From: Agelaius tricolor
Lineage: Eukaryota > Chordata > Aves > Passeriformes > Icteridae
Length of the DNA: 64,000 bases
Direction: 5' to 3'
NCBI GenBank assembly: GCA_023055355.1
Contig: JALJCS010000002.1
Coordinates: 8,270,001 to 8,334,000, forward strand
The notes beneath the pieces are model-generated. The model saw nothing but the letters and a program-made list of their open reading frames with translations, searched no databases and was not told where the DNA came from. A program made the translations under genes and the position numbers. This document shows positions 11,414 through 25,600 of the stretch, in pieces; within the stretch, counting starts at the first letter, position 1, and the number at the start of each line of letters is the position of its first letter.

Positions 11414-14083
11414 CCTATCCCTTTATTTAGCCAGCTTCTTCTGGTTCTCTCCACTCCTACCTACCAACACTTTCCTCTACATTTCTGTACCTAGAATTCT
11501 TTTCACTGGCTCCCCTGTTAGATAGCTATTTCCAGCTGCAAGTGACTTTTGCTGGAATCCTGCCGTAGAGAATTGGCAAAGATGAGACTTCCCAGGATGC
11601 CTAAAATGTGGACTCTGTTGCCCAAGCCACCCTTACAAGTCACTTCAAGCCCTCACACCAGGGCTCGCTCCCTCACTGTTACCTGCTCAGCTCACAAGGA
11701 CTGTCCCTACAGCCTGTTCCTCAGACTCTTCTCCTAATTAGAATGCAGTAACTTCCTGTAGCACTTCATTTGTACTTGAAAGGGCAACAATTTGAAATAC
11801 ACTGGTGAAAACAATATACCTAATAAAAGGTGAATTCAGTGTCGGGGAATAAATAATCTGTTTGTAAAGCAAAGGCACAGGGCATTTGTTCACTATGGAG
11901 AAAAAGGAGGAGACAAAATCCCTTATGGCAGATCTGGAAGGCATGTGGGTTGTGCCTTATTTTCTTTCCTCACTGCTGTGAGAGGGTACAAAATAAAACC
12001 ATGGAGTACACAGAACACCAGTCAGCCCTCTCAGTACAGGGTTGTCCTTCTTTAGAAGAAGGGGCCTTAAGATTTTATGTTTGCGTTTGACAAGGATTTG
12101 TTTAGTGCTTTTATTTTTAAAAGTATTTTAACTATATGTCTTTCCATCATCTTTAGTACTATGGTTTACCCTCATAAACCACATGGATCAATAATTTGCT
12201 CTGGTACAATCTGGGAAAAAAAAAGTTTTTTGTGTGCCTCAGACTGCACAACAGAACTGAAAGTATTAATTGAAATGTAAGGGTACTGATCCCGAAACAC
12301 TCATTTGAGAAACCCTTTTTTACCTCTGGAATGCTATTTTGTCACCTAAGCTATAAAGCCAAACTCAAGTATCCTGCAGCCTCTGGTTCATGGGATTTAG
12401 CATGAGGTCACTGCTGCCAAACACAGTGGCAAGAAATGCAATTCCCTTCAAGAGTCTCTGAAGTAAGAGAAATGAATGCTCTGAGCACTTCATAAACTGG
12501 TTTCATGCCTTACTCTTGGGCAATGGCAAAATCCTACACCAGCAGATGAAATAACATGTCAGCAGACTTCAGACTCGATGTCCTAAACAAAAGGCCATTC
12601 TGCTTTGCTCTGTTGTGTGGATTCCCCAGCCAATGGCTCCCTCCAGTTCTGTGCTCCTTCCCAGGCTCAGCATGCATCAGCAGCTCAGTATCACATCTCA
12701 GGAAAGCAAGGGACTGCTGGGATCAAACATATTGCCTGTCTTGCCATAGCTGAGAGTTATCACTTCATAAATATCTCAAGGAGACTGAGCTACACTCTTG
12801 ATCCACAGGCATAGGATCTGACACTGGCATTACTGCAGTGGCATAACCTCACCCTATAGCTATGCCTGCAGGATTCCCACTGCCGGGACAGACTCCAGCA
12901 GTGCCAGCACACTTCCCAGGGCACAGGAGAGATGTGTATTCAGCAGAAGCAAGAAATCCTGCAAGAAAGCCATGACTCCCCTGAAGGGACACAGGGCAGG
13001 CACAGACTGCTCTTCCTCAAGGTCACACCTTCCAGAGGAAAAGGTGGCCTGGAAGGAATACAAGAGAGGGAAATAAGGCTCCTGCCCTCTGCCTCAAGAG
13101 CAGGGACAAAAGCAGCCTATGAGTCACATACCACAGGGGCTGGAGAGGAGGAAGAGGGGAGAAAAAGTGATCCCTAAAGCTTTTTCAACACAGGGTCCAG
13201 AGAGAGATGAACTAGGTAAGGCCAAAAGCAGCAGTCCTGCAGCAAGGCAAAACAAGCTGCTCTCATGAGGAGTCCCCTCAGAGCCATCTCCCACCTGGCC
13301 AAACTCTTTGGCCAATGTCTGATCACAATTGTGACTAGATATTGTACAAGATACACTGGGTTTGGGGCATTGCCCTCTGGCTCCTTCATTCCTCTGAACT
13401 TGAGGTATGTGATATACAGGGAAGTCTTTGATCCTGTTCTTTAAATCTTCTGCAGGCTGGATGAGGGGTAAGCAGTTGGGTCCAACATATTGAAAACATT
13501 TCAGAAGTTGGGAGGACAGAGGGAGTAAACAAGAAAAAACACAACCAGCAGCTACTTGCACACAAAAATGTAATTTCTTTTTCTTTCCTGGGAAGCTCTG
13601 CTTCTGTGCTTAAGACCCAGACAGACCGGAAAAGCCCTTGCCAGGACATCAGTTTTCCTCATTTGTGGGAACAGAGAAAGGAGGCTGCTGTGCAACCTTT
13701 ACCTACAGTCTTGCTGTCAGCTGAAGGACCCTACAGCTTACTCAGGGCTTTTCTTATAAATCTATTTTGGTTGGGAGTGGTGGCAGCTGTTAGTGCCATG
13801 ATGGAAGCATACTTTAAGGCAGCAGTCATTTTGTGCTGTCATGTCTCCTGTAACTTTGGACAAAGCATTAATGTTGTCTAGAAGACCTTGGGGCAGGAAG
13901 GAAGTCATGCCTCCTGAATTCTCCACATGCTACCAAGAGGATAGTGAAAGTATCTGAAGTGCAGGAGCCACTGCCATAACTCAGAGACCCCCCAGCCCCA
14001 GGAAGCCAAAAGAAACAGAGGCATTTGTTACAACCACTTTCCTGGATTTGGAAGTACAAATAGTGAAAGTTACCAAGCTCTTC

Positions 14084-14100
14084 AAAAAAAAAAAAAAAAA
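14084..14100. repeat. A17 homopolymer
   Basis: An uninterrupted run of 17 adenines. No recognisable retroelement body precedes it, so it is not evidence for a retrocopy. Confidence 0.95.
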
Positions 14101-17100
14101 GCAAGTGCTCTGTTTCCAAGGTTTCCTCCAGACTGATTCTCCTGGCAAACAGAAAAGATCCCCAAGCCAAGTAACTCTACTCAGCCTCATCCTGTGCCTC
14201 GCATGCTCAAAGGATTAAGTTATGGGTTACTGCAGCCATACCCGGAGCTCGCCTAAAACTTCACACCCTTCATGGGTAGCATAAACTCTTTGCATATTCC
14301 TTTAACTCACAATTTTCTCACAAGCTTGCTCAGCTATTTCCTGACACCTCCCACGGGTCATTTGGTGGGTTTTTTCCATGCAGTTCATCTTTGAAACGTG
14401 AAGTGTCTCAGAAAATTCACAGTGAGTAATTGGTTGTCGGTGGACAGTCACCACTTAATGCTCTGGAGGCAAATTCCATGCAGAATCACAGTTTCAGCAT
14501 CCCTTATCAGAACAAGGGTGGGGCCTCAGCACTGTTATGTTTATGTTTGTTACCCAAGGCAACAGGCAGGTTTAAAAAACAAATCAAAATGACCTTTGAA
14601 AGTCGTGACAGCACGACTGGTCATTTTAAAGCTAGATTAATGATCTTCAGTGTAGAGATTGACCCTTTATTTTGTGTTTGCATAATCCATATGGTGAGTC
14701 TGGCTCTAGACACTGTCCCAACAAGAAGAGCAAGAAAAATATTTTTTAGATGTCTGAGTTATTCAAACTCAAAAAGCATTATAATTATAAACCAAAATTG
14801 TGATTTGGTTGTGCTTTGCTTTACCAGCTGCATTTCTCTCAAAGCTTATTAGTGAAGCCTACAAAGTAGCTGATTTTACCCTGGATGAGATCTGTTTGTT
14901 CTTTAGGTTCCCCAGCACAGACCTGCAACATAGGCTGCAGATATGCAGATGAAGGTACTGCTGAAATAAGTATTCCAGAGCTATTAAACAGCTCTGGGTA
15001 TCAGCCTCCCCCATAAATGTATAGGGAGCAGTAAAGTAAGGCCATGCAGCATGCATCAGTTTATACCTGCCAAAATTCCTTAGACCTTAACAGGGATAAA
15101 AAAAGCTATGCCATTGATTAAAAACCTATATTGCTGACAGTGGCAAAGTTATTTTATGACATTTTGGAGAGAATCAGAGCTTTTTCCTGAGGAAAGTCTT
15201 CTGCACCATCAGGAGAGGCACGCAGGGAAACCCTGTGTGGAACAAAAGTGTTTGAATTGGCAGGACAGTAAGTAAATGGAAAGACATTTTCCTCCTGTGC
15301 TCATCTCTGTTTCATTGACCTTTTCTTTCAGAGGGTGGAAAAAAAGCACTTGGGTCTGTGAAGAAATATTTGGAACAAGGAAATCCTGCAAGTGAAAAGA
15401 AGTCCTACAACTGGGAAAGGCAAAAAAGCAGCCAGTGTAACCACAATACTGGATTTCCTATGGAGATAACCATCATCGATGCACAAAGCTCCTGTGTTCC
15501 TTCAATTAACATACTGTAGGTGGAAGCCAAAAACACAGCATAATGGTAAGTTTCACTTTCTACAAAGTCAAAAGCTGTTTTAATAGAAGCTTAAGTGCCT
15601 TTCTTTTCAGTTCAGCAAGAAAGAGAGTATTTTCTCTGAGGCTGACTGAACACCCACGTTGTTCAGAAGCCAGGCAGAGTGCTCCCTGTTAAGCTTACTT
15701 GCAATTAGTTGTAGAGTCAAAGCTAGCAAGAGCTGGTATCCTGGGTAGGGATAATGCTGAAAGTCTTGGTAGTAAATGTATTTTCATTGAACATATTGCC
15801 AAGAAGATTTTCTCTGGCAAAGAAGGGGATAGCTTGTCTCTAGTAAATGATGTCTCGGGGGTTGGTACAGCTTATTGGGGTGCAGTACATAAGCACAAAG
15901 ACATGAGCAACTTAGTCCATCTTTCCACTAGAGATGAACTTTTGAAGATCACACCAGTCATTTCTCATATTTAAGGGAAAGTTCTAGATGTCAACAGGAA
16001 AAATTGAGTATCTCCTATACACAGTCTAAGGATATAGGAGGCCCTGTATCCAACCACTCCAAAACCTTCACAAGTTCCCAGATTCATGCTCCCCATTTGC
16101 TGGTCCACAGCAGCCAAATTTCCCTGCACAGGGCACAAACAGTGAAAGAAAATGAGATTAAAAATGCTGCTGACCTGCACATTTAATGAAGCATTTTTTC
16201 TTTCTGTCAACCCAAGACACAAACATACAGGCATGTCTATGCATTACCACACACCTACTCCTCAGCATTTGAAGTCTTGATGACCCTTGAGGCAAGAATC
16301 ACGTCATGCAGAACAAAGCACAAACTCCATGCCATAATAAACATTTTTATCTGTAATGAGACCAAATTGGAGCTGAACTACAATCTTAACTTTGCTCCTT
16401 AGCTTTCACACCCAAAGAACACTCATAGAACCTACATCCTTACATGGGGGATAGACAAGATAAGGAAGTATATTTATGATATAATTAAATAAATCATGCT
16501 GGTCTCCCAGTAATGAACCCATTTCTAATTATCCTGGAGTCATCTATTTTGCCTGTGCTGCTTGCACACTCATTTAAGGTGCTGCCAGAGAGTCTTGTCC
16601 ATAGGACATGGTTGCCAATAGAAACTTCACAGCCCAAATCTGAAGCCAAGGCTTGCATGCCTGTCCCAGTCTCTAGCACCGTATTAATTCTCGAGAAAAC
16701 CATTTTAAAAGAAAACCACAGAGCAATTTTGAAAGGGGTCTGGGTGAAAGAAATCAAATAAGAGCTTAGAATTGATGATTTCATAAGCAATATAAAATAC
16801 TTTTTTCCACTTGTTAGTGTTTTAATAAATGAAATGCTTTCCAACTTTCAACATCAGACAGCCCAAAGGGGAGATAAAGGGTTTGATTAAGAAGAGAAAA
16901 AATCTCCAAGTTTTTCTTGAAATCCCCTAATATCCCAAATGCATCTCTTCATATTTTTCATGAATCTTTTAACATATGTCTTTTTCCAGAAGTCATACTT
17001 GTTTAGGGTTTACTTCTTGTCCCTTACATTTATTCTCCTCACCTTCTGCTGTTCCAACTGTAAATGAAAGTCATGGTTCTTTTTACCCCTTTTAAAGAAG

Positions 17101-19640
17101 ATAAGTGCATAAATAACCACCAAAAATGTGTCCTGCATAAGTATGTCAGTTATACAATTAAACATTTTCTCCTTCTCGTGATATGTTTTATTGAGGTATA
17201 AATCAGGACCACGAGGCAATTTAGCACAGACAGGAATTTTATGGAAGGGTTGTGCAGATCCCCTGGGCTCGTCTGGAAAATGAGAAACATACTCATAGAT
17301 GATACAGCTTGCTGGGTACAAGATCCACAGGAGCTAGAGAGCACTCTGTCTAGACTGAGATTTAACTCTCTCATTTAAATCAAGTGAAATAGGACTGTGC
17401 TGGATGCAATTGCATTAAAACCTTTCTGTGGTGGATTAAGGAGCTTTTTGCAAAGCCAAGTCACACTGAAGAAATTGTGTGGGCAGAACGAATTGGTGCC
17501 AAATCACAGGGAGAAAGCAGGAGCTGCAAGGTAGCAAAAGTCTCTCTGTGTTTAACAAGGCTTTAGCTGTGCTCACTTTCTACCACTAAGCAGAAGCTGC
17601 CCCTTCTGTCCTGCTACCAAGACAGGCAGAGAAAGGCTTGGGACACACTTTGCTTTCTTAAAGTCAGGAATCTCAGTTGCAGAGCCTCCTTATTTCCCTC
17701 TAGGAAGGTGTAAATTGAGGTGAAATAAAGAACTTTGGCTTACTTGCATCTGGAACGTGCCTGGAATCAGACAGCAGGATTCAGATACAGCTTTTTTCTT
17801 ACCCTCAGACACTGGCCAAAGCCACCTCCCTGTGCTTCAGCCAAAAGGCAAAGTCCCCATGATGGAAGGGAAGTCTCTGCCTTGCAGTGCTGCCCAGCAG
17901 AGGTGATTGTCCCACTGCCATTGATGGAGGATGGAGCAATCCTGTTCCTCTCTTAGCTGGGCTGTGAGATGTGTACAATCACATTTGTCCCCATGTCCAC
18001 CCATTCAGACATCCCCTCCCACCACATCCCCCAGGTCCATACTCGGGATTTACAGAGGGAAGGACCACAGTGTTTTATCTCTCCAGCCAGGCCTGCACCC
18101 AAGGATCTGGGGCATTAGCATCCACCTCACCTAACAAAGACAACTAGCCTTGGTTGTTCTCTCTACAGTCAATAGGATCTGGTGTTAGACTTAACAGGCC
18201 CTGGAGACACCTCACTCTCTGCATCTCAGCCAGGCAGGACACATTTCAGCCTTCCTGCTCAGAGAAATATAACTTGTAGCTAACACTAGCACCTTCCAAA
18301 AAACCAGCCAACTAAACTCTGCCCACACGTCTCGATGCCTGCACAATAATGGGGCAAGAGCAACATTTTCCTCTCTGAGCACAACCCAGCCCACACCTGG
18401 ATTCAGAGTAGCTGCCTGAGTCAATTATATTGTCCTCTTAGCTGCTTATTTGGAAGCAAATGGCAGAAACAAGGCACAGCAGTGAGTTACAAGCTGAAAC
18501 AAGTCCACAGGCTCAGATGGCCCCCAGGCAAGCTATATTTGAATCAGGTACCTCCCTCTTGACATGCAGCACCTGAAAGCACACAACATTCATTCTTTTT
18601 CCTTATGAGCCTTCCATTGTCCAGCACTGCCAGCTCATGATACATTCTCCAGAGAACAAGACTGTGTGGCCCACCAGCTCCCAGGTTTTGCAAGAATCCC
18701 AGCATTCAACTAAATGTTTTAGCAAAAAATATGTATTTTTCACTGAGCCCTCAATGCTTTATCTGCTTCTGCAGTTCAGACGACAAGACCCATCCACCTG
18801 GTTTGTTCAAGCAGCAACTCTCCCAACATGCCATCATGGATTTTCTCTGCACATTTCCTGGTGCCTTGCTCCACAGTAAACAGAGCTGCTCTGTGACACT
18901 TGTTCAGCAGCTCAGCCCCAGCCCCTGACCTTCTGCACTTCACCCTCAGCTTCCAGCTGAACATGTACACCCTGGCTGATTGTTAGGGTTTCCAAACAAT
19001 AGCTAAACACAGGTCTGGCATCAGCAGCAAGCTCTGAATCAGGCTTCAGTAAAATTTTCTGACCAGAGGCTAGCATGGGGAGAGGCCCCTTGCCAATGGA
19101 GAAGGGAAACTGGTATTAATACTTGTACTAAGACCCACAGAGAAAGAGTGGGAGGGCTGGAAGAACTCCTTGTAAAGAGGGTGAGGGTTAACAAGAGAGC
19201 ACAGTGCCTTTCACCCTTCTGTTTTGTTTTGTACTTAAAGGTGCAGTAAAATGTACTTATACCCAATTCCTCAGTTTACAAGGAAAGCAGGTTGCCTTAC
19301 AGGTTTTAAAACTGGCCTCAGCTGAGAAGCAGTTCTCCCAGACTGGATTTTGGGGATTACATTTCACTCCATGAATAATACTTTCATTCATTTTTTCCAT
19401 CTACAACCTCTACCTCTAGTTGACAGAGATGGTTTATTTTCATCTCCACTATAAAACAGAAAGATAAAGGCCTGAAGTAGCAACTACCTAAAATACAGGC
19501 AATTACAGAGATGTTGTGCATAGAGCTTTAGGTCATTAAAAATCACCATGGAGAAATTTGGGTATAGCGCTGAGTGAGGCAGCAAGAAAAACTGAGTACT
19601 TTAGAATGGATTTTGAAGAAAAGTATCAATTGCTTTGATT

Positions 19641-19692
19641 TACATATATATATATATATATATATGTATGCGTGTGTGTATATATATATATT
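19641..19692. repeat. TA/TG compound microsatellite
   Basis: TA units run from about 19644, are interrupted by GTATGCGTGTGTG, and then resume as TA units to 19692. This is a compound dinucleotide repeat. Confidence 0.95.
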
Positions 19693-22600
19693 TAAGGGGA
19701 AAAAAAGGAGCTTCAGACTAAATTAGCAGTGGAGGCAGAAAATATACAAGCATGTAATGTAGATAGAGTTCTGTATGCTTTCCATTTGTTTCCCATCTAC
19801 TGTGCAAGTAGTTAGTTCTTAGTTCATCAATATACATTGGCCACAGTTTATCTGAAGGAAGCCTGGCCTTGGGAGCAGCTCCTGCATTTACTGATCTTTA
19901 ATACAGCAGTGAGACCTCAGGGACAACTCATAAGCAGAAATTCCATCCCCTGATAATCCTCATACAAAAGAGAGCAGTCCTCAGGACATGCTGGCAGACA
20001 CAGCAAAGTGTGGAAAAAAGCCTAAGCCTGCTCTGTGTTACCCTGTGTCCAAAGCAGTAAGTCCTAGACTGCAGCCAGGTACAAGTTTAAAGCCAGCTTA
20101 GTCCTCCTTCCTTTCCAAGTGTGTGAAAGTGCATGTGAGGCATATCTCATGCTCCAGCCAACTGGAGAGTAACAAGAAGCAGAGATACAGAGACTTAGCT
20201 GAAATTTAGATTATGGATGAAAGTATCCTGGACAAACTGGAGAAAGTATCCCTGAGTTAACAAGGATGAGTGCAGAAGGGAGAGCACAGAGTCTAGATGA
20301 CAAGTTTATCAGCTGTTGAGCAACCTGGTATTCAAGGGCTGGGCTCTTCCAGTGTACAGTTCTTTAATATTACCTTGGCCAGTTAAAGACAGACTCTACT
20401 TGTTATGTTTCACTGTTGTGTGGGGTTACCACAGTGTGTATCTGGATCACCAGGATTCCCCTAAGAAACAGCAGAAGTAAATGCACTGGGTATCAATATA
20501 AAGCCTTTCTTTGAATGGCCATTTTATATAAACCCTTATCACATGGTCACCATTGCTATTTCACTGGAGAGGGGGGAATCCAGAGCAGCTAACTAAATAC
20601 AGATAGATATAAAAGGGCTGGAATAGGTCAGTGCAAACATTAAATGCTTGGAAACAATGCTTTGATGGTCAGAAGTAGTCAGACACCAGGGAGAAGTCAG
20701 AGAGAACTCCCTTTTCATCGGGCTGAAGCCATTCGTTCTGAAGAGCACAAAGAGAAAACCAAACCAAAACAAAGCCCCTACCTTTCACAGTTTCTCTAAT
20801 GTCACCAAAGCCAGAAATACTCAGATTTTACAAGAAAGACGGATCTACAACACACCCAGCAATGCAAACAGCTCAGTGGAGTGTGGCAAGGCAAGACACC
20901 CAGAGGGCCACCCTGAGAGCCGCCCACACATGAGCTGACACATGTAGGGACACAGGACCAGCCACCACACCTGCAGGCTGGGCTCAGACCCAGGGCAAAC
21001 ATTTGCCTTTCACAACAAAAACAAATTAAAGGCTTTGGGTTGCCCCAAATGAACATAAATATTCTTCTCTAGGAATTCTTCTGTTTTGTTTTTTGTGTGT
21101 GTGGCTTTTTTTTCTTTAAACTACCAAAGAGCAGGGTAGACATGAAGGGGCTCTCTGAAAACACTTTAAAGATGTATTTACTTTAATACTAAAGCAAGGA
21201 GGTCTAGCAGCTACTTCAGTTCCACGAATAGATACATTTCTTATTAGGAGCATTATAATGCCATTAAAGAACAGATTCCCTCATCTGCCTCCAAATTATT
21301 CTGCCCTTGCTCACAATGCCTGTTCATTTCTCAGAATATTTTTAAGAAGTCTCATTTAACGTTAGTCTTTTTCTCCCTTCTCTCATTCATGACATTTCTG
21401 TATGCTCATGATTATTTATCTAGCATGGCATTTTGATGTAAGAGAAGAGCCAAGCCTTGTGTGCATACATAGCACAGAATTTCCACTTTAGAAGACTTGG
21501 ATTCTGTAATTTATAGATGGCACAAAAAGCTAACTTTAGGAGTGAAAGTTGAGAGGTGTTATCTGTGCATGGCTTTTGGCAAGACAAATTGAAGTCATAT
21601 CATCAACTTCTGCTTTAGACAACTTTTGCCCTTGGCCCTGAACCCAATATTGCACCTTGCACCTTGCCCTGCTATTGAGCCAGAAAAAACATCTTGACTC
21701 TATGCAGCTGCTCTGCTCTAGGGGACTGCAACGAGCAGTGGCACCCCACGTCTGCTCAAGTGGACAAGGGAAACAAAAGGGTGGCTTGGCTCAGGTTCTC
21801 TGCCTGAGAGCTTAGAGATAGACACAGCTCTGTAATTTCCTCCCAGTGACACAGAGCTTCTCCCAGACCCGGGTGACTTCTTTCACAGCTCAGCCCAAAG
21901 CCATTTGCAAGCAGCAGAAGGACTTCGTGACTTCACCGGATTGCAGAGCTCACCTTTCTGTTAAAATCACGCTTGCCCAGGTTAAGCAGCAAACAAAGAC
22001 ACTTCCCCGCATCACACAAAGGATGATAGCAGCAACACGGGTCATGCCTGTTGCCTGCTTACCCACAGCTATGCAAACCCCAACAGCTACAGACCCCTGG
22101 AAAAGGAACTGCTGGCTGCTTCCTTCCCTGCTAATGAAGCATTTGAGCTACAGCCATTGTTTATTCAAGAACCTAATAAGAGATGACTGTGGCTATTTTC
22201 CACTTAATATCATTAGTTAAAAAGAAACTGATTGCAGATGGAGGACAGCCATTGTGTTTTGTTACCAATGATTTGTTTCCTGGGATTTAAGAGCAGATCT
22301 AGTTTGGCAGATCTGTTCCCTTAGGCTGCAGACACTACAAGGTGTGGCCACACTCCGTGTTTACAAGCCATTACCAGGGCTGCTTTTGGCTTTTTTCAGC
22401 TCCAGGCATGTCAATAAGTCTTAAACGCTCTGTGTGAGAGGAGCTGAGTAGAGCTTGATTTGTTTGTTATCAGTCAAAAACTGCTGACATGCTTTAACTA
22501 TCTCATAATAGAAAAGCTATCCACTACAGGTAATCATTACTTGCTTTCAACAGAGGACCTCAGTAGCCTTGAACAGAAAGGGGCAAAAAAGGAACCTAAA

Positions 22601-25600
22601 TGGCTTTTATATCTCTTGAATCATTCAAGCGAAACACAAAAGAGAGCTCCAACCCACCCAGTTTAGTTTGGCTGGGCCTTGCCACTCCCCCTATGCTGTA
22701 CCAGATCAGATTTGTGGAACTACACCTGCAAAACTGGGATGCAAGCTTGAACTCTATCAGGCCCATCTTTCTGCATTAACACAATGCATATGAGATCCCA
22801 CTCAAAAATTTTCAGCTGGTGCCTATTAAAATCGAGACCAAGCTAATTAAAACAAGCAGTGGGTGTTCTATCAAGCAAATAGCTTCAGAAATCTTTACTG
22901 GCTCCCAGGACATAGTGGGAAACAGTGCAAGATACCACTGTTTAAAATCTTCTCTGGAGCCTGCATCAGATTTTTTGCCTCAGATATCCCCCTTCTGTGA
23001 CTTCCCCTTTGAGACTCCAAGGACAGGTGCCCCAGGTTCCCATTCTGCAAGGTACCCTCCATTTATGGGGGCTGTCAGCAAATGACAGCACTGGTAGGGT
23101 CTTGTAGGACCTGGTTCTCAGCATTTAGCCATGCAGTATCTCTGGAGCATTTGCAAGATGTTACTGGCACCATTTCACTCTGTGCCCTCACCATTTGAAG
23201 GAGCTTCCCTCCTGAGCCTGGCAGCTGGAGGACATAGGAACCACCATAACAACTAACTGTCCTCCTGATCCATGTGCTGGGTCTGAAAATGTATAGCCCT
23301 TCCACTGGCTTCTGACCCATACTGACCATAAAGCCATCAAATACCTGCTGGCACCCAGCTTATCACTGGGATGGATAAACTCAAACAAAGACATTGATAG
23401 ATTGTCCTTCCAGGCTCCCCATGACCACAGGATCACAAAAAAGAAATGGTCCACCCTGAACCTTGCCACCCTCACTGCACATCACTGTCCCTGGAGACAC
23501 ACTTTCATGAAGCCCAGAGATGGTAAAACTGTACTTACATATTTTTTACCTTCCTTCCTCCAAACAGAAAATTTCAGGGAAAATATTTTCAGGGAGTTAC
23601 TGAGACCAGTTGCAGAATGCTTTCCATAGTGGCATATACAGCAGCTGATGTAGAAAACACACAGCATATATTGTAATATTTTAAATACAAAGCTCAATAT
23701 TCTGCTGACCCTCCATAATGTTATGTCACATTTCAGACTAACATCTGACTGATGGCCCAAACTTGGATCAAATTTACAGCAGGTACGAATTATGCAGGGC
23801 ATGATTTGTAGCAAATCTAGTTGGCTAAGTGCCCCAGAGTTTTCTTTCATGTGACTACAGTGGTGAATATCAAGTGCAACAATGGGAATTTTTTTCTCAT
23901 ATAAAAAATTCTGTATTGTTTCTCAATAATAAGCACAATAGATAAATTCTTATTTCTCAAGACTTAAAAGTCCATCTGATGTCAAGATCTACAGTTTGGT
24001 ATCACTAATGGATGCGTTAGCACTGCCTCCTGTGTGACCTTGTACAGTGGTATGGCCTTTGTTAGCTTGTTCAGTGGCACTACAATCAACTTGCAAATTC
24101 AGATTTCATGAGAGAGTTTTTGTTCTTAGCAGCAGGACTGCTGGCAGAACTGTGTATGTTGTGAGCAATTGCGTGTGGTGTTTTGTGCAATATCATCTGC
24201 AACATTTTATTTTAGATCATCCCCTCTGTTCCTCCCCAAAATGGGACTAGACCCTTTAAGTCTGAGAATAGATTTTACAGTGGATGATTGAGAGCTTAAA
24301 CTTCATGGGGCCTCAAGATAATACTCCATCTGTAGAAAAAGAATAAAGAATCTGCTGCAAATACATTAAGATTATTGCAGTAATCATCTGCTGGCATGGC
24401 ACACCCTGGGAAAGAGGCTAATTAAAAAGGATTTGTGGAAAGTCACGTAGGATTACTCTACTAAAAGCAGTGGCAAGATATTTGGGTTATCAGTGATTTT
24501 TAAAAGTTCTAATTAAGGTTCTAGAAAACAGTTTTACCAAGAAATTGAGACCTTCAACTTCATCTACACTGGAAATACTCTTCATATTAGTTCTGCAAGT
24601 ATTTACAGCTTTAAGAAACTTGGAAAAGTAAAGATTAGCATTCTATTATCTCAATACTCTAAATCCTCTTCCCATAAACTGCCAGGGTAATGACTTCCAT
24701 TTACATCAGTGACATGGTCTGAAGAGAGAAGGCAGTAAAGTTCTGCTGATTTTATCAGCTGAAGCATGTGATGCACAGAACATGGCTCCCAGAAAATTAA
24801 ACTAGCAACCAAATTAAGGAGCTGAAATGCCAGCTCTGCCTTTCTGACAGGTATAATTTTGCCCAAAAACCCCATAGTGTTGAGTTTTTAAAAACAAAAC
24901 TAGAAATTGAGTCAGAGGACACCTCCTTTTCCATCTCTTGTCCTTGGAGGACACTGCTGTGCACTTCAGGAACAGATGTTCATACACCTGGTTTTCACCT
25001 GCTACCAGGAAAAGCTCAATCTTTCCTTGTATTCAGGGAAGGAAATAGTTCACTTACAGAACATCTGTAGCATGATCAAACTTGCATCTAACAAGAAAGA
25101 GAGACAGACACAGGCAGATGTGTTTTCAGAAGCAGGCATCCTTTGGGGTGCCATTTGTAAGAAGAGACACAGATTGTGTCCCTGAGCACAGAGCCTCCTG
25201 GGGAAACAGCTCAGGTGCTCCCTCAAGCCAGTCTCGGTCAATCACAAGCTACAGCACATATGCAGGAAAGCTGCATTTCTGCACTCTGTCCATCACTGGG
25301 CCTTGCATCTTGCCCTGGCCTCAGAGCAAAAGGAGCTGCATTGTCAGGGCCACCCCAGCCGAGGTTCTGGCTGAGGAGCACTGAGGGGTGGTACAGAAGA
25401 GTAAATTCAAGAAGTAATCCTTACAGAAACACAACCTCATGTCATGATAGGTCCTCCTCTTTGGAAACTGAAGCATCTTAAACACCCAAGCCAGAAAGAG
25501 AAGAAAACCTTCCTTACAGAAGCGGCAAGAACCAAGACAAAGAATCTTTTTTCTTTGCTTGGTAACAGCCAAGAGAGATACTTCATGGTTTTGTAATGCC

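Noticed and set aside
11607..11625. ATGTGGACT as a possible alternative NEDD9 start exon (MWTR type)
   Set aside because: The fourth codon is CTG, not Arg, and no splice donor follows in the right place.
14084..14100. Poly-A tract as the tail of a processed retrocopy
   Set aside because: The preceding sequence has no coding resemblance and there is no flanking target duplication.
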